64,000 nucleotides of DNA. It comes from JAFGPL01 sp046485045. GTDB taxonomy: Bacteria; Bacteroidota; Bacteroidia; Bacteroidales; UBA10428. Each line of letters opens with the position of its first letter. Positions within the stretch are counted from its first letter, which is position 1. The stretch is taken from positions 16,409 to 80,408 of the forward strand of contig JAWOHT010000133.1 of NCBI GenBank assembly GCA_046485045.1, in the 5' to 3' direction. The notes under the pieces were generated by a model. The model did no database searches and was not told where the DNA came from. It saw only the letters and a program-made list of their open reading frames with translations. This document shows positions 18,339-30,439 of this stretch, one piece after another. The position numbers and the translations under genes were made by a program.

Positions 18339-18752
18339 ATGCAGAAAGTTATTCAAATAAACACCCACAAGCACAATGGTCTTTACGATATAACAGATAA
18401 AGTAAAATCTATTGTGAAATCGAGCGGCATAAAAACCGGCATGGTAAATGTTTATGCCCAGGGTGCCACTGCAGCCATTATGATACAGGAAAACTGGGAC
18501 GACTCGGTGCAAAATGATGTTGTATCCCTATTGAATAAGCTCATACCGCATGGTGTATGGCAGCACGACCACCAGGACAACAACGGCGATGCGCACCTGA
18601 AAGCAGGCATTGTAGGGCCTTCTGAAACTATACCCATCGTGTGCAGTGAGCCAGGCCTTTCTACCTGGCAGCATATTTTTTTCTGTGAATTTGACGGACC
18701 GAGAAACGATAGAAAGATTGTGGTTACTGTTCACAGGTGCGAAGATGAATGA
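18339..18752 (+). CDS. yjbQ: YjbQ/UPF0047 family protein (secondary thiamine-phosphate synthase-type)
   Basis: 137 residues from the ATG at 18339. An in-frame TTG twelve bases upstream is not needed. Family signatures include VNVYAQGATAAIMIQENWDD, HDHQDNNGDAHLKAGIVGPS and TWQHIFFCEFDGPR. Members of UPF0047 have weak thiamine-phosphate synthase activity in vitro and an uncertain cellular role. The conserved His and Asp residues probably bind a metal. Gene length is normal. Confidence 0.92.
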   Translation: MQKVIQINTHKHNGLYDITDKVKSIVKSSGIKTGMVNVYAQGATAAIMIQENWDDSVQNDVVSLLNKLIPHGVWQHDHQDNNGDAHLKAGIVGPSETIPIVCSEPGLSTWQHIFFCEFDGPRNDRKIVVTVHRCEDE

Positions 18753-18881
18753 TTTTTTCAGCATGAAATTTTGTAACTTTAAATCTTTCTGAAAAAGCCT
18801 CAAACATTCGTGAAAAACTTACGTTAAAATAGTTGTAAAAAAATGGCATACTTATTGGATAGCCTATTGCAAAATACATCT

Positions 18882-19481
18882 ATGAAAAGATTCTTATCCT
18901 CAATAATAATAGGAATTGCAGCCTTAAGCAGTCTTCAGGCTCAAGACACCATACGTTATGAGAAAAACAACACTGTTGTTTACGGGCTCATTCTTGACGG
19001 CGACACCCTGTTGCTCTCATCTATCGAAGAAGTATATATTTTTCCCCGCAGAAGGTTCAGTTCCGATTGGGAGTATCGGAAATACCAGCGCCTTATAAGG
19101 AATGTAAAAAAGGCCTATCCGTATGCCAAGATGGCCAAGCAGAAATATGATGAAGTAGAGGACCATTTTCTTACCTTAAAATCTGAAAAAGCCAGAAAAG
19201 CTTACATTAAGACGGTTGAAAAAGAGATAATGAATGAGTATGAATCCGAACTAAAAAAGCTAACCATTACCCAGGGCAGGATATTAATCAAACTAATAGA
19301 CCGTGAGATAGGTGAAACCTCGTACGATCTGTTGAAAGACCTGAAAGGCTCCTTTAGTGCATTTTTCTGGCAAACCATTGCCAGAATTTTCGGATCGAAC
19401 CTGAAAAACCGTTTTGATTCAGAAGGTGAAGACCGGCTGATAAACGAAATCGTGATCCTGATCGAAAAAGGGGTACTTTGA
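18882..19481 (+). CDS. DUF4294 exported protein
   Basis: 199 residues from the ATG at 18882, which gives a clean signal peptide (MKRFLSSIIIGIAALSSLQA). An in-frame ATG at 18843 would bury it. The C-terminal signature LTITQGRILIKLIDREIGET, then SYDLLKDLKGSFSAFFWQTI identifies DUF4294, a Bacteroidota family of unknown function. The body is basic and helical. It is followed 24 bases later by thpR and may be co-transcribed with it. Confidence 0.85.
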   Translation: MKRFLSSIIIGIAALSSLQAQDTIRYEKNNTVVYGLILDGDTLLLSSIEEVYIFPRRRFSSDWEYRKYQRLIRNVKKAYPYAKMAKQKYDEVEDHFLTLKSEKARKAYIKTVEKEIMNEYESELKKLTITQGRILIKLIDREIGETSYDLLKDLKGSFSAFFWQTIARIFGSNLKNRFDSEGEDRLINEIVILIEKGVL

Positions 19482-19505
19482 TTTTTAACCCGTCTACCTT
19501 TTACC

Positions 19506-20072
19506 ATGAAAAGAACATTCATTGCCATAGATATTCCGCCCTCTATAGCGATAAAAGAGTGCATAGGCTCTTTTTCGAAAGCGCTTGAAAACGAGAGAAT
19601 AAAATGGTTAGATTCTGAGAACCTGCATCTTACACTCAAGTTTCTCGGAGAGACCAAAGAACCTATTTTACAGGCCATTAACGATACCTTGGCCAAAATC
19701 GCTGCTGCACAACCGGCATTTGATATCATCATTAAGCATACGGGTATATTTAAAAACCTGGCAACCCCTACAGTGATATGGCTGGGCGTGGAAAGGAGCC
19801 CTGCTTTGGAAACCCTGCATTCGGCAATTGACGGGCAAATGAAAAAACTGGGTTTTTTGCCCGAATCAAGAAAATATTCACCCCACCTCACCATTGGGCG
19901 TGTAAAGAAAATAAAAGAGAAATCAAAACTTCAGCAATTATTGCAGGAAAAAAGCCCGAAAGAATTTCAACAATTCAAAGCCTGCGAAATTATCTTCTAC
20001 GAAAGTATACCCGGTTACAGCGGTCCCGATTATATACCTTTGGGAAACCATAAGCTTGATGGCGCACCATGA
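19506..20072 (+). CDS. thpR: RNA 2',3'-cyclic phosphodiesterase (ThpR)
   Basis: 188 residues with the two HXTX motifs of the 2H phosphoesterase fold: LHLTLKFLG (about 44-52) and PHLTIGRVK (about 125-133). The enzyme opens 2',3'-cyclic phosphate RNA ends and was historically called 2'-5' RNA ligase. Its stop lies 10 bases from the stop of the convergent sugar transferase. Confidence 0.92.
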   Translation: MKRTFIAIDIPPSIAIKECIGSFSKALENERIKWLDSENLHLTLKFLGETKEPILQAINDTLAKIAAAQPAFDIIIKHTGIFKNLATPTVIWLGVERSPALETLHSAIDGQMKKLGFLPESRKYSPHLTIGRVKKIKEKSKLQQLLQEKSPKEFQQFKACEIIFYESIPGYSGPDYIPLGNHKLDGAP

Positions 20073-20082
20073 ACACAGGCGC

Positions 20083-21495
20083 TTATACCCCTTTTCGTCG
20101 TAGTATGGTCAACAGGGTGTAGATTAGAATTTTGATATCAACATACAGCGACATATTGTCGAGGTAAATGAGGTCGTATTTGAGCCTTTTGATCATCTGT
20201 TCAACATTCTCGGCATACCCGAATTTAACCTGCCCCCAGGAAGTAATGCCGGGTTTCACCTTTAGCAAATGAAGGTAATGGGGTGCTTTTTTGATTATCC
20301 TGTCAATAAAATATCTGCGTTCAGGCCGGGGTCCTACAAGCGACATATCTCCCTTCAATACATTAAAAAAATTGGGTATCTCATCGAGTCTTGATTTGCG
20401 CATAAACCGCCCGAATTTTGTTATCCTGTTATCACTTTTCGATGACAGTTCAGGACCGTTGGACTCGGCATTTTTATACATCGAACGAAACTTATAGATT
20501 GTAAAGGGTTTGCCATACCGGCCAATTCGCTCATGACTGTAAAATACCGGCCCCGGCGAAGACAACTTAACACCTATCATAAGAAAAAGGCAAAGCGGTG
20601 AAAGAATTAAAAGTGCCAGAAAAGATAGCACAATATCAATAATCTGCTTGATATTTGACTGCCAGGCCGGCATCAGGTGGTGAGAAATCTGGATAAGGGG
20701 CACACCAAGAATTGCAGACATTCTTACCCTGCCGGTAAGAATATCATACATGCTTGGGATAGCGCTAAGCACCACATTACAATCTATCAATTTATTCATA
20801 ATTTGCCCTATCTTGTCATGCTCTGATGATTCAATGGCAATGATCACCTCCTCAACATTATGCTTTGCTATAATCGTTTTTACATCGCCGAGCAGACCGA
20901 GATGAGGCAGGTATTTCGCCAATTTAAAGCCATTATTGTCATTAACGTTTACAAATCCTACAAATTTATTCCCATTGCTCCTGGGCTGGTTCTCAATTTC
21001 TTCGAATACTTCAACTGCCTTCTCGTTGCTTCCGATAAGTAGTGTGTTGAACCCTATCTCGCGTCGGTGAATTTTATGGGTCGTGCGGGTAGTAATTATC
21101 AACCGGGGAACATAAGTAAGGGTGAAGTGAACCGCAAAAAGAATGGTAAACGAAATATAATAATTTGAATAGGTTTGAATGGTGTCATCCAATATCAGTG
21201 CAAAGAACAGGATAACAACCCCGAGCAATGTGTTCGACAAGGTTTGCCATAACTCAGAAAGCCTCGATTTTCTGAAAACATTTCTGTAATAACCAGAAGC
21301 GTAATATATTACCAGCCAGAAAAGCGGAATGAGCAAAAGACCAAGTAAAAACCTCGACTCAACGAAGCTGATAATATGCTGAAAACTTAGTGCTTCAATA
21401 TAAATCTTCCTAAAAATATAGAAACAAGCCCAGCTTAACAGGGCTGACAAATAATCTGAGATAACATATTTCAGTAATTGTTGAAGTCTGTTCAT
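20083..21495 (-). CDS. Undecaprenyl-phosphate sugar-phosphate transferase (polyprenyl glycosylphosphotransferase)
   Basis: 470 residues. The N-terminal half has about four membrane helices, then a Rossmann-like domain (about 140-250). A further helix (about 280-300) precedes the catalytic bacterial sugar transferase domain (about 275-465), with KFRSMYKNAE, RITKFGRFMRKSRLDEIPNF and GDMSLVGPRPERRYF. The enzyme links a sugar phosphate to the lipid carrier to start exopolysaccharide or O-antigen synthesis. No polysaccharide gene cluster surrounds it here, so it may serve a remote locus. TATCTTTG at 21554-21561 on the minus strand is a possible -7 element. Confidence 0.93.
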   Translation of the reverse strand: MNRLQQLLKYVISDYLSALLSWACFYIFRKIYIEALSFQHIISFVESRFLLGLLLIPLFWLVIYYASGYYRNVFRKSRLSELWQTLSNTLLGVVILFFALILDDTIQTYSNYYISFTILFAVHFTLTYVPRLIITTRTTHKIHRREIGFNTLLIGSNEKAVEVFEEIENQPRSNGNKFVGFVNVNDNNGFKLAKYLPHLGLLGDVKTIIAKHNVEEVIIAIESSEHDKIGQIMNKLIDCNVVLSAIPSMYDILTGRVRMSAILGVPLIQISHHLMPAWQSNIKQIIDIVLSFLALLILSPLCLFLMIGVKLSSPGPVFYSHERIGRYGKPFTIYKFRSMYKNAESNGPELSSKSDNRITKFGRFMRKSRLDEIPNFFNVLKGDMSLVGPRPERRYFIDRIIKKAPHYLHLLKVKPGITSWGQVKFGYAENVEQMIKRLKYDLIYLDNMSLYVDIKILIYTLLTILRRKGV

Positions 21496-21651
21496 TCAGG
21501 AATAACAATTGATATCAGTGTAATGATATCTATATATTTAAATTTAAAAAGCACAAAGATAAAAATAATCTTTATCTGAAATACCAACAAATACGAATTT
21601 TTCAAAACCTTTACAGGGCAAACAGGCTAATTCGATATTTATCAGTATGCA

Positions 21652-22596
21652 TCAGTTACCGGCATGCACCTTGTTCAGGCTATCCATAATTTTATCGGCA
21701 AGATACAACGATCTGAATCCATCTTCTGATTTTGACACCAATTTTGAATTGTTCTGAATTGAAAAAATAAAACTTAACAGCTCATCAAGCATGGGATTAT
21801 TTGAAACCACCTTTCTCGTAACAGGCAAAAAGGCAACTTTACCTGAAATAGCCTTATCAACCTTTTCCGGCCTTATAATTGTAATTTCGTTGTTCAGAAA
21901 ATTAATTTTGGTGATTCTGTCTTGTTGTGTAAACAAACCATAATGACTATTGTCAGAGGTTATCCTGCTGCAGTTGAGGTTAGCCACACAACCGTTATCG
22001 AACTCAATCCTGACATTAATAACATCAGGATTGCCATTTACCATCTTTATACCGCATGTTTTCAAACTTTTAACATTGGTACGGATAACAGCGTTAACAA
22101 TTTCAATATTGGTAATAATGGCCTGTAAAATACTTTCATACGAATTGTCTTCCTTATCGGAGAAATGGTTGTGCATCTCGATAAGCCTCACGTTATTCAG
22201 GTGCGGAAGTGCAGCATTCAACGCTGCATGAAACCTCACAGACCGCTCGACCATGAGGGTAACATTGGCTTCGCTGGCCAAATTAATAAGATGGATGGCC
22301 TGTTGCCTGTTTTTTAGCATAGACGGGTTAATAAACAAATGTTTTGTCTGTTTCAACGCTTTCTGGGCAATATCGAAACATTGCTGGCACCTGCAAACAA
22401 AGTCAAATGCATCCGCGCTTTGTATCAATTCATCAACAGATACGAATTTCTTTATAAAAACGCTGTTCACATTTTCCTGTTCAGTATTCTGAAGGGGGTC
22501 AAAAAATCCTGCAATTTCCACTCCTGGAACCTTGATTAAGATTTCTGCGTGTGCGAAAGATTGTGCAAAAGACCCAATAAAACCTATTCTCAACAT
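21652..22596 (-). CDS. Divergent Gfo/Idh/MocA-like protein, probably lacking oxidoreductase activity
   Basis: 314 residues with the overall layout of Gfo/Idh/MocA dehydrogenases: an N-terminal Rossmann-like domain (LRIGFIGSFAQSFAHAE) and a C-terminal alpha/beta domain. The usual GxGxxG glycines are reduced to GFIGSFAQSF. The EKP motif that carries the catalytic lysine is replaced by NPS in LFINPSMLKN. The protein may therefore bind no dinucleotide or have a structural or other role. TATGTTTG at 22613-22620 on the minus strand is a plausible -7 element. Confidence 0.72.
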   Translation of the reverse strand: MLRIGFIGSFAQSFAHAEILIKVPGVEIAGFFDPLQNTEQENVNSVFIKKFVSVDELIQSADAFDFVCRCQQCFDIAQKALKQTKHLFINPSMLKNRQQAIHLINLASEANVTLMVERSVRFHAALNAALPHLNNVRLIEMHNHFSDKEDNSYESILQAIITNIEIVNAVIRTNVKSLKTCGIKMVNGNPDVINVRIEFDNGCVANLNCSRITSDNSHYGLFTQQDRITKINFLNNEITIIRPEKVDKAISGKVAFLPVTRKVVSNNPMLDELLSFIFSIQNNSKLVSKSEDGFRSLYLADKIMDSLNKVHAGN

Positions 22597-22715
22597 CTTT
22601 TTCGTCTTTGTACAAACATAAATTATTTAGAAACACGCTTATTTTTTTTTAGAACCAACTTATCAACTATTTTTGTTTTCGTTGTTAATTTGGTAAAAAT
22701 GTCATAAAAGAGCCA

Positions 22716-23357
22716 ATGGAAGATAGTTTTTTACACAAAGGGTTAAGAAAAAAGCTGGTTGACGAAATAAGGCGAAAAGGAATTAAAAGTGATGAGGTAC
22801 TGGAAGCCATTGGCAAAATACCACGACACTGCTTTATGGACAGCAGTTTTATAAACTTTGCATATAAAGACCAGGCTTTCCCGATAGCCGCAGGCCAGAC
22901 CATATCACAGCCTTATACTGTAGCTTTTCAGACCGAACTGCTACAGGTAAACAAGCGCGATAAAATTCTTGAAATAGGTACCGGTTCAGGATATCAGACT
23001 GCCGTGCTGCTGGAATTAGGTACATCAGTATTCTCTGTTGAGCGGTTCAGGGAGTTGTACCTCAAAGCAAAATCCACCCTGTCTGAACTGGGTTACAGGC
23101 CACAGCTCTTTTACGGTGACGGTTACCAGGGATTGCCAACCTACGGCCCTTTCGACAGGATACTTATTACGGCAGCTGCACCCGGTATCCCGGAGCAGTT
23201 GCTCGAACAGCTCAAACCGGGAGGCAGGCTGGTTGCCCCTGTCGGAGGACCTTCATCGCAAAAAATGACCCTTGTTGAGAAAATAGCAGAGAATAAATAC
23301 AACACCTCAGAACATGGTTACTTTATTTTTGTTCCTATGGTGAAAGGAAAAGAATAA
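22716..23357 (+). CDS. pcm: Protein-L-isoaspartate O-methyltransferase
   Basis: 213 residues. It has the conserved AFPIAAGQTISQPYTVAFQT segment, the SAM-binding motif EIGTGSGYQTAVLLEL (about 88-103), ILITAAAPGIPE and the C-terminal FVPMVKGKE. It methylates isoaspartyl residues in damaged proteins so that they can be repaired. TATTTTTG at 22668-22675 is a good -7 element on this strand. The MBL-fold gene starts 12 bases after the stop, suggesting co-transcription. Confidence 0.96.
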   Translation: MEDSFLHKGLRKKLVDEIRRKGIKSDEVLEAIGKIPRHCFMDSSFINFAYKDQAFPIAAGQTISQPYTVAFQTELLQVNKRDKILEIGTGSGYQTAVLLELGTSVFSVERFRELYLKAKSTLSELGYRPQLFYGDGYQGLPTYGPFDRILITAAAPGIPEQLLEQLKPGGRLVAPVGGPSSQKMTLVEKIAENKYNTSEHGYFIFVPMVKGKE

Positions 23358-23369
23358 CATATATATGTA

Positions 23370-24005
23370 ATGAATATTAAAATATTTATAGTCAACGGAT
23401 TTTCAGTCAATGCCTTTGTTGTTTCAGATACTACCGGTGAATGTATTATCATTGATCCGGGTTTTTACGAAAAAGACGAGGAGTCAAAACTTGTAAATTA
23501 CATTGAGGCCAATAACCTTACACCGGTTATGGTTCTTAATACCCATGGCCATGTAGACCATATGCTCGGAAACAAATTTGTATGCGAAAAGTACAATATC
23601 ACCCTTGCTGCCCATGCCGATGATATTTTTCTGCTAGACCGGGCAACTGCAATGGGGGCTATTTTTAGTTTGAATGCCAACCCGTCACCTCCGGTGAGCA
23701 AATTGATTGCCGATGGTGAAACCATACTTTTCGGCAATTCGCGGCTGCAGGCTTTTCATACGCCGGGCCATTCACCTGGTAGCCTGTCATTTTACAGCAG
23801 TGAAGAAAAATTTTTGATAGCCGGCGATGTGCTCTTCGCCGGAAGTATTGGCAGAACCGACCTGCCCGGTGGAAGTTATGAAACAATCATTTACAGTATT
23901 AAGAACAAATTGCTTGTACTGCCGGGCGACACCGTGGTTTATCCCGGGCATGGCCCTTCAACAACCATTGGCATTGAACATGATACAAATCCTTTTTTGA
24001 GATAA
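23370..24005 (+). CDS. MBL-fold metallo-hydrolase (glyoxalase II-like)
   Basis: 211 residues with a full binuclear metal site: THGHVDHM (HXHXDH, about 56-63), HTPGHSPGSL, the bridging Asp in IAGDVLF and the last His in YPGHGPST. The size and motifs match the short glyoxalase II-like group of hydroxyacylglutathione hydrolase relatives. The substrate may be a thioester but is unproven. It follows pcm by 12 bases. Confidence 0.9.
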   Translation: MNIKIFIVNGFSVNAFVVSDTTGECIIIDPGFYEKDEESKLVNYIEANNLTPVMVLNTHGHVDHMLGNKFVCEKYNITLAAHADDIFLLDRATAMGAIFSLNANPSPPVSKLIADGETILFGNSRLQAFHTPGHSPGSLSFYSSEEKFLIAGDVLFAGSIGRTDLPGGSYETIIYSIKNKLLVLPGDTVVYPGHGPSTTIGIEHDTNPFLR

Positions 24006-24068
24006 TATTTTGCAATAATTTGTTTACCTTAACAATCACAATTCAGTAATACTTAATTTCTGTCTATT

Positions 24069-26954
<2,886 letters not shown>

Positions 26955-26968
26955 GGGTTAAACTTATC

Positions 26969-27121
26969 TTAAGTTGCCTCGGTTGTATTGTTGCCAAAAA
27001 AGAATTTAAATGTATTGATGGTTGAGTTATACGTAAGTGCAAAGAATACCCAGTTCGAAGCAGACACATTCGCATCAAATTTTACTTTTCCGTTAATGCT
27101 CATGGCAACTGTGTTGTCAGA
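26969..27121 (-). pseudogene. Remnant of a LamG/concanavalin-like domain gene
   Basis: On the minus strand an open stretch of 50 codons, bounded by a stop at 27122-27124, ends at a TAA (26969-26971). It reads DNTVAMSINGKVKFDANVSA, then SNWVFFALTYNSTINTFKFF. This is very like the middle of a LamG/pentaxin-type beta-sandwich (NGK..., then WVFFALTYN...). There is no plausible start or signal and the fragment is far below domain size, so it looks like the decayed 3' stub of a larger secreted protein gene. Confidence 0.5.
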
Positions 27122-27402
27122 TTATTCGTTAATACATAACATAAAGATAAATAGTTAGAACTTCCTGATCAGTGAATTCAGACTGATTACTATTTCTGAA
27201 CCGCTGAGAAGAATATTGAAGTTCAAAATCATATATATTGCATATATACAAGTAGATAGCGATAAAACTAAGTTCTTTTACCTTGTAGATCATAATTATT
27301 GACATTTTGTTGATGCCTATAATTATGATTTCCAAGGTTATAACTTCTTAATTCGCATTAAATATTATTTGATTTATCAATTTTTTCATATCCATTCTCT
27401 TT
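27122..27402. other. AT-rich spacer without a supported gene
   Basis: Between the LamG-like remnant and the end of the pectate lyase gene. Short frames occur but have biased, low-complexity composition and no recognisable domain. No terminator or repeat was identified. Confidence 0.5.
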
Positions 27403-30138
27403 TTACTTCACCGGTGTAAAAACAAAATGATCGATATTTACCAAACCTTGTGACCCCAAAGCTGTTAAACGTATTGTATTGCGGCCAGCTTTTAGCTCAA
27501 CAGGAGTATTAATGGTAGTCCAGGTAGTCCATGTACCGGTAGATACAAAAGCCATAGATTGATTCGTTTCGACATTGTTAACACTGATTTTGGCTGATCG
27601 GGTATCGTTTTTACCATGTACATAACGCACCCCCATCAGGTAGGTTCCCGAAACGGGAGAGTCAAAATCAACCTCGATATAGCTGCCCTTTTCATTGTAT
27701 GTATCTACATAGCCTTCGCCGGTAAATCCACTATGGGCGGCATCAATCTGTGCAATAAAATTCCAACAACTATGGTGATCTTCTTTGCCTGTATACAATC
27801 CATCCTCTGCTTCCAGTATCTGAACACGCGGCAAAAGACCATGTACTTCATTGCGGACTTCGGCTACTTTGATGTAATCAGTATTGGGCAAACCTCCATC
27901 TTTTAATGCACTCAAACGTAAAACGTTTCTGCCTTCATCGAGCTTGACTACTACTGATTCGGTTTTCCACGCAGGTAATGCTTCGCTTTGTGCCAGCTTA
28001 AACTTTGCTGCTTTTTTATTATTAACAAGTAATTCGCCAGGTCTTGGATCGGATTTGATATGGGTATAACGCACCGTTATTTTATGCGGGCCCGACCATG
28101 ATGCATTGTAATAAACCTCAATATAGCTGCCTACTTCATTCTTTGTATCAACTGCCCCACGGCCCGAGTGGGTCGTATGCGGCGCATCGCTCAGCATAAC
28201 ATTGTGCCAGCAACTGTGCCGGTCGATAATGCCTGTGAACCTGCCTTTCTCAGCCTCGACAACTGTAGCCGAACCAGGTATTTCATCGATATGTGCCAGA
28301 TGCCTGGCCCGCCAAAGCGGATAATCGTGTTCGATTAATGACTTTGCCCAATAACCATGATAATCGTAACCACTTTGGCGTTCATGGCTGACTTCATTAA
28401 AATTAGAACAAATTATTGAGCCACGATCGGGATAAACAGGACGGTTGGTGCCCAACTCATAAAAACGTGCCCATAACGGTGGGGCTCCCGGATCGGGGAT
28501 AAGTTGATTATCTTTTCTGCCAGCGATATTGATTTTTTCTTCCAAGCGCACACCAATTATAGAGGCCGCTTTAAGCCAGTTTATTGCCCCTTCAATAGCA
28601 TTCACGACTTCCGGTGAAGGATTATCAATTTCCATAAGAAATTTCACAACATCAACACTTTCTTGACCTGAAAGCGAAGGTGGCTCATATGCCCTGCCCC
28701 AGGCCGGCTCATATGTATTTTCGTTGTGCTGGGCACACCATGCAGTTAGTACATCGTTATGTTTTATTTGTGAACGAAGAATGAAATCAATCCCACGCGT
28801 TACTGCATCGGCAGCTGATGCCCGCCTGTTTTTATCGACAAAAGAATAAGGAGCTTTGCCTGAAGATACACCATTTAGAAGGTTCATTACCCTGATCATT
28901 GCACCATCGTTAAAAGTAACACGCGAATAATATTGATCGCCCCGCAAGGGCCAAAACTGAGGCCAGCCCCCACTGGGGTATTGTGCCGAAAACAAATAAT
29001 CAAGGCCTTTGTTGAATGGAGCAATAAACTTTTCATCGCCTGTGGCATCAATAACCCTTGCCAAAAACTCCATGGGCAACGTAGTAGCATCGTTATCGAT
29101 GCTATTAGCCCGGCCACGGCCTTCGGGAGGAACATCACCAGGTGTAAGCGGAGGCCTTGTTAAATCGGTACTTTTGGGCCATCCTCCCTGAGAAGACTGA
29201 TACTGAATTACACTATTGGCAATAGAACGGGCATCGTCGGAAGCAAACCAAGCGTTGTCGTTTTTTAAAAACTCCTTACTCCAATTGTTTTTGGCTTTTC
29301 CCATCATGGAAAACGGATTATCCAACAACGATTCGATCATGGTTGTTATCTCGTTGTGGGTGCGACTGACTGGTGCAAATCCGATAATACAAATATGTTC
29401 ATTGCCACTCATGCCTTCAATTTTGTACTTGTGCTCACGGCCTGCACGGCCAAAGCTGTATAAATCCATATTGTGCTGGCCGTTGGGCCTTATCTGGCGA
29501 TGGTTTTCGTTAGGGGCATCATCTTCAGGGCTTTTTCCAAGAAATAGAAGATACTCTGATTTTGGATCGCCCAAATAAAACCATTCAGGGGTGAAATCAT
29601 AAAATTCACCTTTAGGGGTTCGCTTCTCTCCATCGGCCAAAACAAAATAGTCTTCAGCGTCGGCAGTGCCACCGGCAACACATTCGAGAAGAAAACAGTA
29701 ATCTCCTTCAGATTTCAGCACTTTAATAGCTATATGATTGGCAAAAAACCAATACTGGAAAGTGAATTTATCGTTTGATGACTCCAGTACAACCACATCG
29801 CCTTCTTTTTTATTATCAACTATGACTGTTTTTGATCCACTATTTCTGCCCGCATGGCCAAAATTCCCGACACTATTGGGGAAACCGCGGAAATCACCAT
29901 TTGGCCCGGGTTCCATGTATGAGGCGATCCAATCATTTCCGTCCGGATCGATAAAACTCTTAAACCCCGATACGCCACTGTCCTTTTCAAAATAGACCGT
30001 ACCCATTGTCATTTCAATTTTGTAGCACCCGGCGCCATGCCATTCAACTTCGGTAAGTTTTACACTCTGGCCAAAGCCAGATATACTGCTAAACAATGCA
30101 ATAACAAAAATAATTTTTCTTAAAATAGCCCTTTGCAT
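27403..30138 (-). CDS. Secreted pectate lyase, PL10 type, with two C-terminal CBM35-like modules
   Basis: 911 residues from the ATG at 30138, which yields a signal peptide (RKIIFVIALFSSISGFGQ). An upstream in-frame ATG at 30225 would place 29 residues ahead of it. Domain order: signal; an unrecognised beta-rich region of about 250 residues; PL10 pectate lyase domain (about 285-620) with YQSSQGGWPKSTDL, IDNDATT, PSGGWPQFWP, VTFNDGAMIRV and YEPPSLSGQES; and two similar beta-sandwich modules (about 625-765 and 773-911), each opening with EAE or EAEDG and containing GSYIEV and a late Asn/Arg-Leu-ALG/ALKDGG segment, like CBM35. It cleaves polygalacturonan by beta-elimination. No T9SS tail is visible. 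TATTTTTG at 30174-30181 (minus) is a likely -7 element. Confidence 0.9.
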   Translation of the reverse strand: MQRAILRKIIFVIALFSSISGFGQSVKLTEVEWHGAGCYKIEMTMGTVYFEKDSGVSGFKSFIDPDGNDWIASYMEPGPNGDFRGFPNSVGNFGHAGRNSGSKTVIVDNKKEGDVVVLESSNDKFTFQYWFFANHIAIKVLKSEGDYCFLLECVAGGTADAEDYFVLADGEKRTPKGEFYDFTPEWFYLGDPKSEYLLFLGKSPEDDAPNENHRQIRPNGQHNMDLYSFGRAGREHKYKIEGMSGNEHICIIGFAPVSRTHNEITTMIESLLDNPFSMMGKAKNNWSKEFLKNDNAWFASDDARSIANSVIQYQSSQGGWPKSTDLTRPPLTPGDVPPEGRGRANSIDNDATTLPMEFLARVIDATGDEKFIAPFNKGLDYLFSAQYPSGGWPQFWPLRGDQYYSRVTFNDGAMIRVMNLLNGVSSGKAPYSFVDKNRRASAADAVTRGIDFILRSQIKHNDVLTAWCAQHNENTYEPAWGRAYEPPSLSGQESVDVVKFLMEIDNPSPEVVNAIEGAINWLKAASIIGVRLEEKINIAGRKDNQLIPDPGAPPLWARFYELGTNRPVYPDRGSIICSNFNEVSHERQSGYDYHGYWAKSLIEHDYPLWRARHLAHIDEIPGSATVVEAEKGRFTGIIDRHSCWHNVMLSDAPHTTHSGRGAVDTKNEVGSYIEVYYNASWSGPHKITVRYTHIKSDPRPGELLVNNKKAAKFKLAQSEALPAWKTESVVVKLDEGRNVLRLSALKDGGLPNTDYIKVAEVRNEVHGLLPRVQILEAEDGLYTGKEDHHSCWNFIAQIDAAHSGFTGEGYVDTYNEKGSYIEVDFDSPVSGTYLMGVRYVHGKNDTRSAKISVNNVETNQSMAFVSTGTWTTWTTINTPVELKAGRNTIRLTALGSQGLVNIDHFVFTPVK

Positions 30139-30439
30139 AATATTAATTATTAAGTGTTCGTTTTTCAATGTTTCAAAAATATGTAAAAAATCTGATAATA
30201 ACATTGAACGGGGGTGATACTGCAAGCATAACGGGTTAAATCACATTTTTCAGGTATTTTGCTGTAACAGACTGCCTTCAATTCATTATATCTTCCGGAA
30301 ATCCCTGAAATATCAATCTATATTATTAAGATTATTTGTATGCGCGTTTTTAACTACTATTTTATCTCTGTTCATAAAATTAATGTCACAACGTTTGGCG
30401 GAACGAGAAAAGTTACAAGCAGCAATCTCTCTGCAAGAG
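30139..30439. other. Upstream region of the pectate lyase gene
   Basis: 301 bases between two minus-strand genes. The minus-strand sequence TATTTTTG at 30174-30181 fits the TAnnTTTG element, about 36 bases before the chosen start, but no good -33 TTG is present. Nothing else was recognised. Confidence 0.4.

Noticed and set aside
24006..24068. Glycine riboswitch before gcvP
   Set aside because: Only 63 bases separate the genes and no tandem aptamer-like structure is visible.
27129..27335. 68-codon minus-strand frame between gcvP and the pectate lyase gene
   Set aside because: Ile/Tyr-rich low-complexity translation from very AT-rich sequence, with no start context or family.
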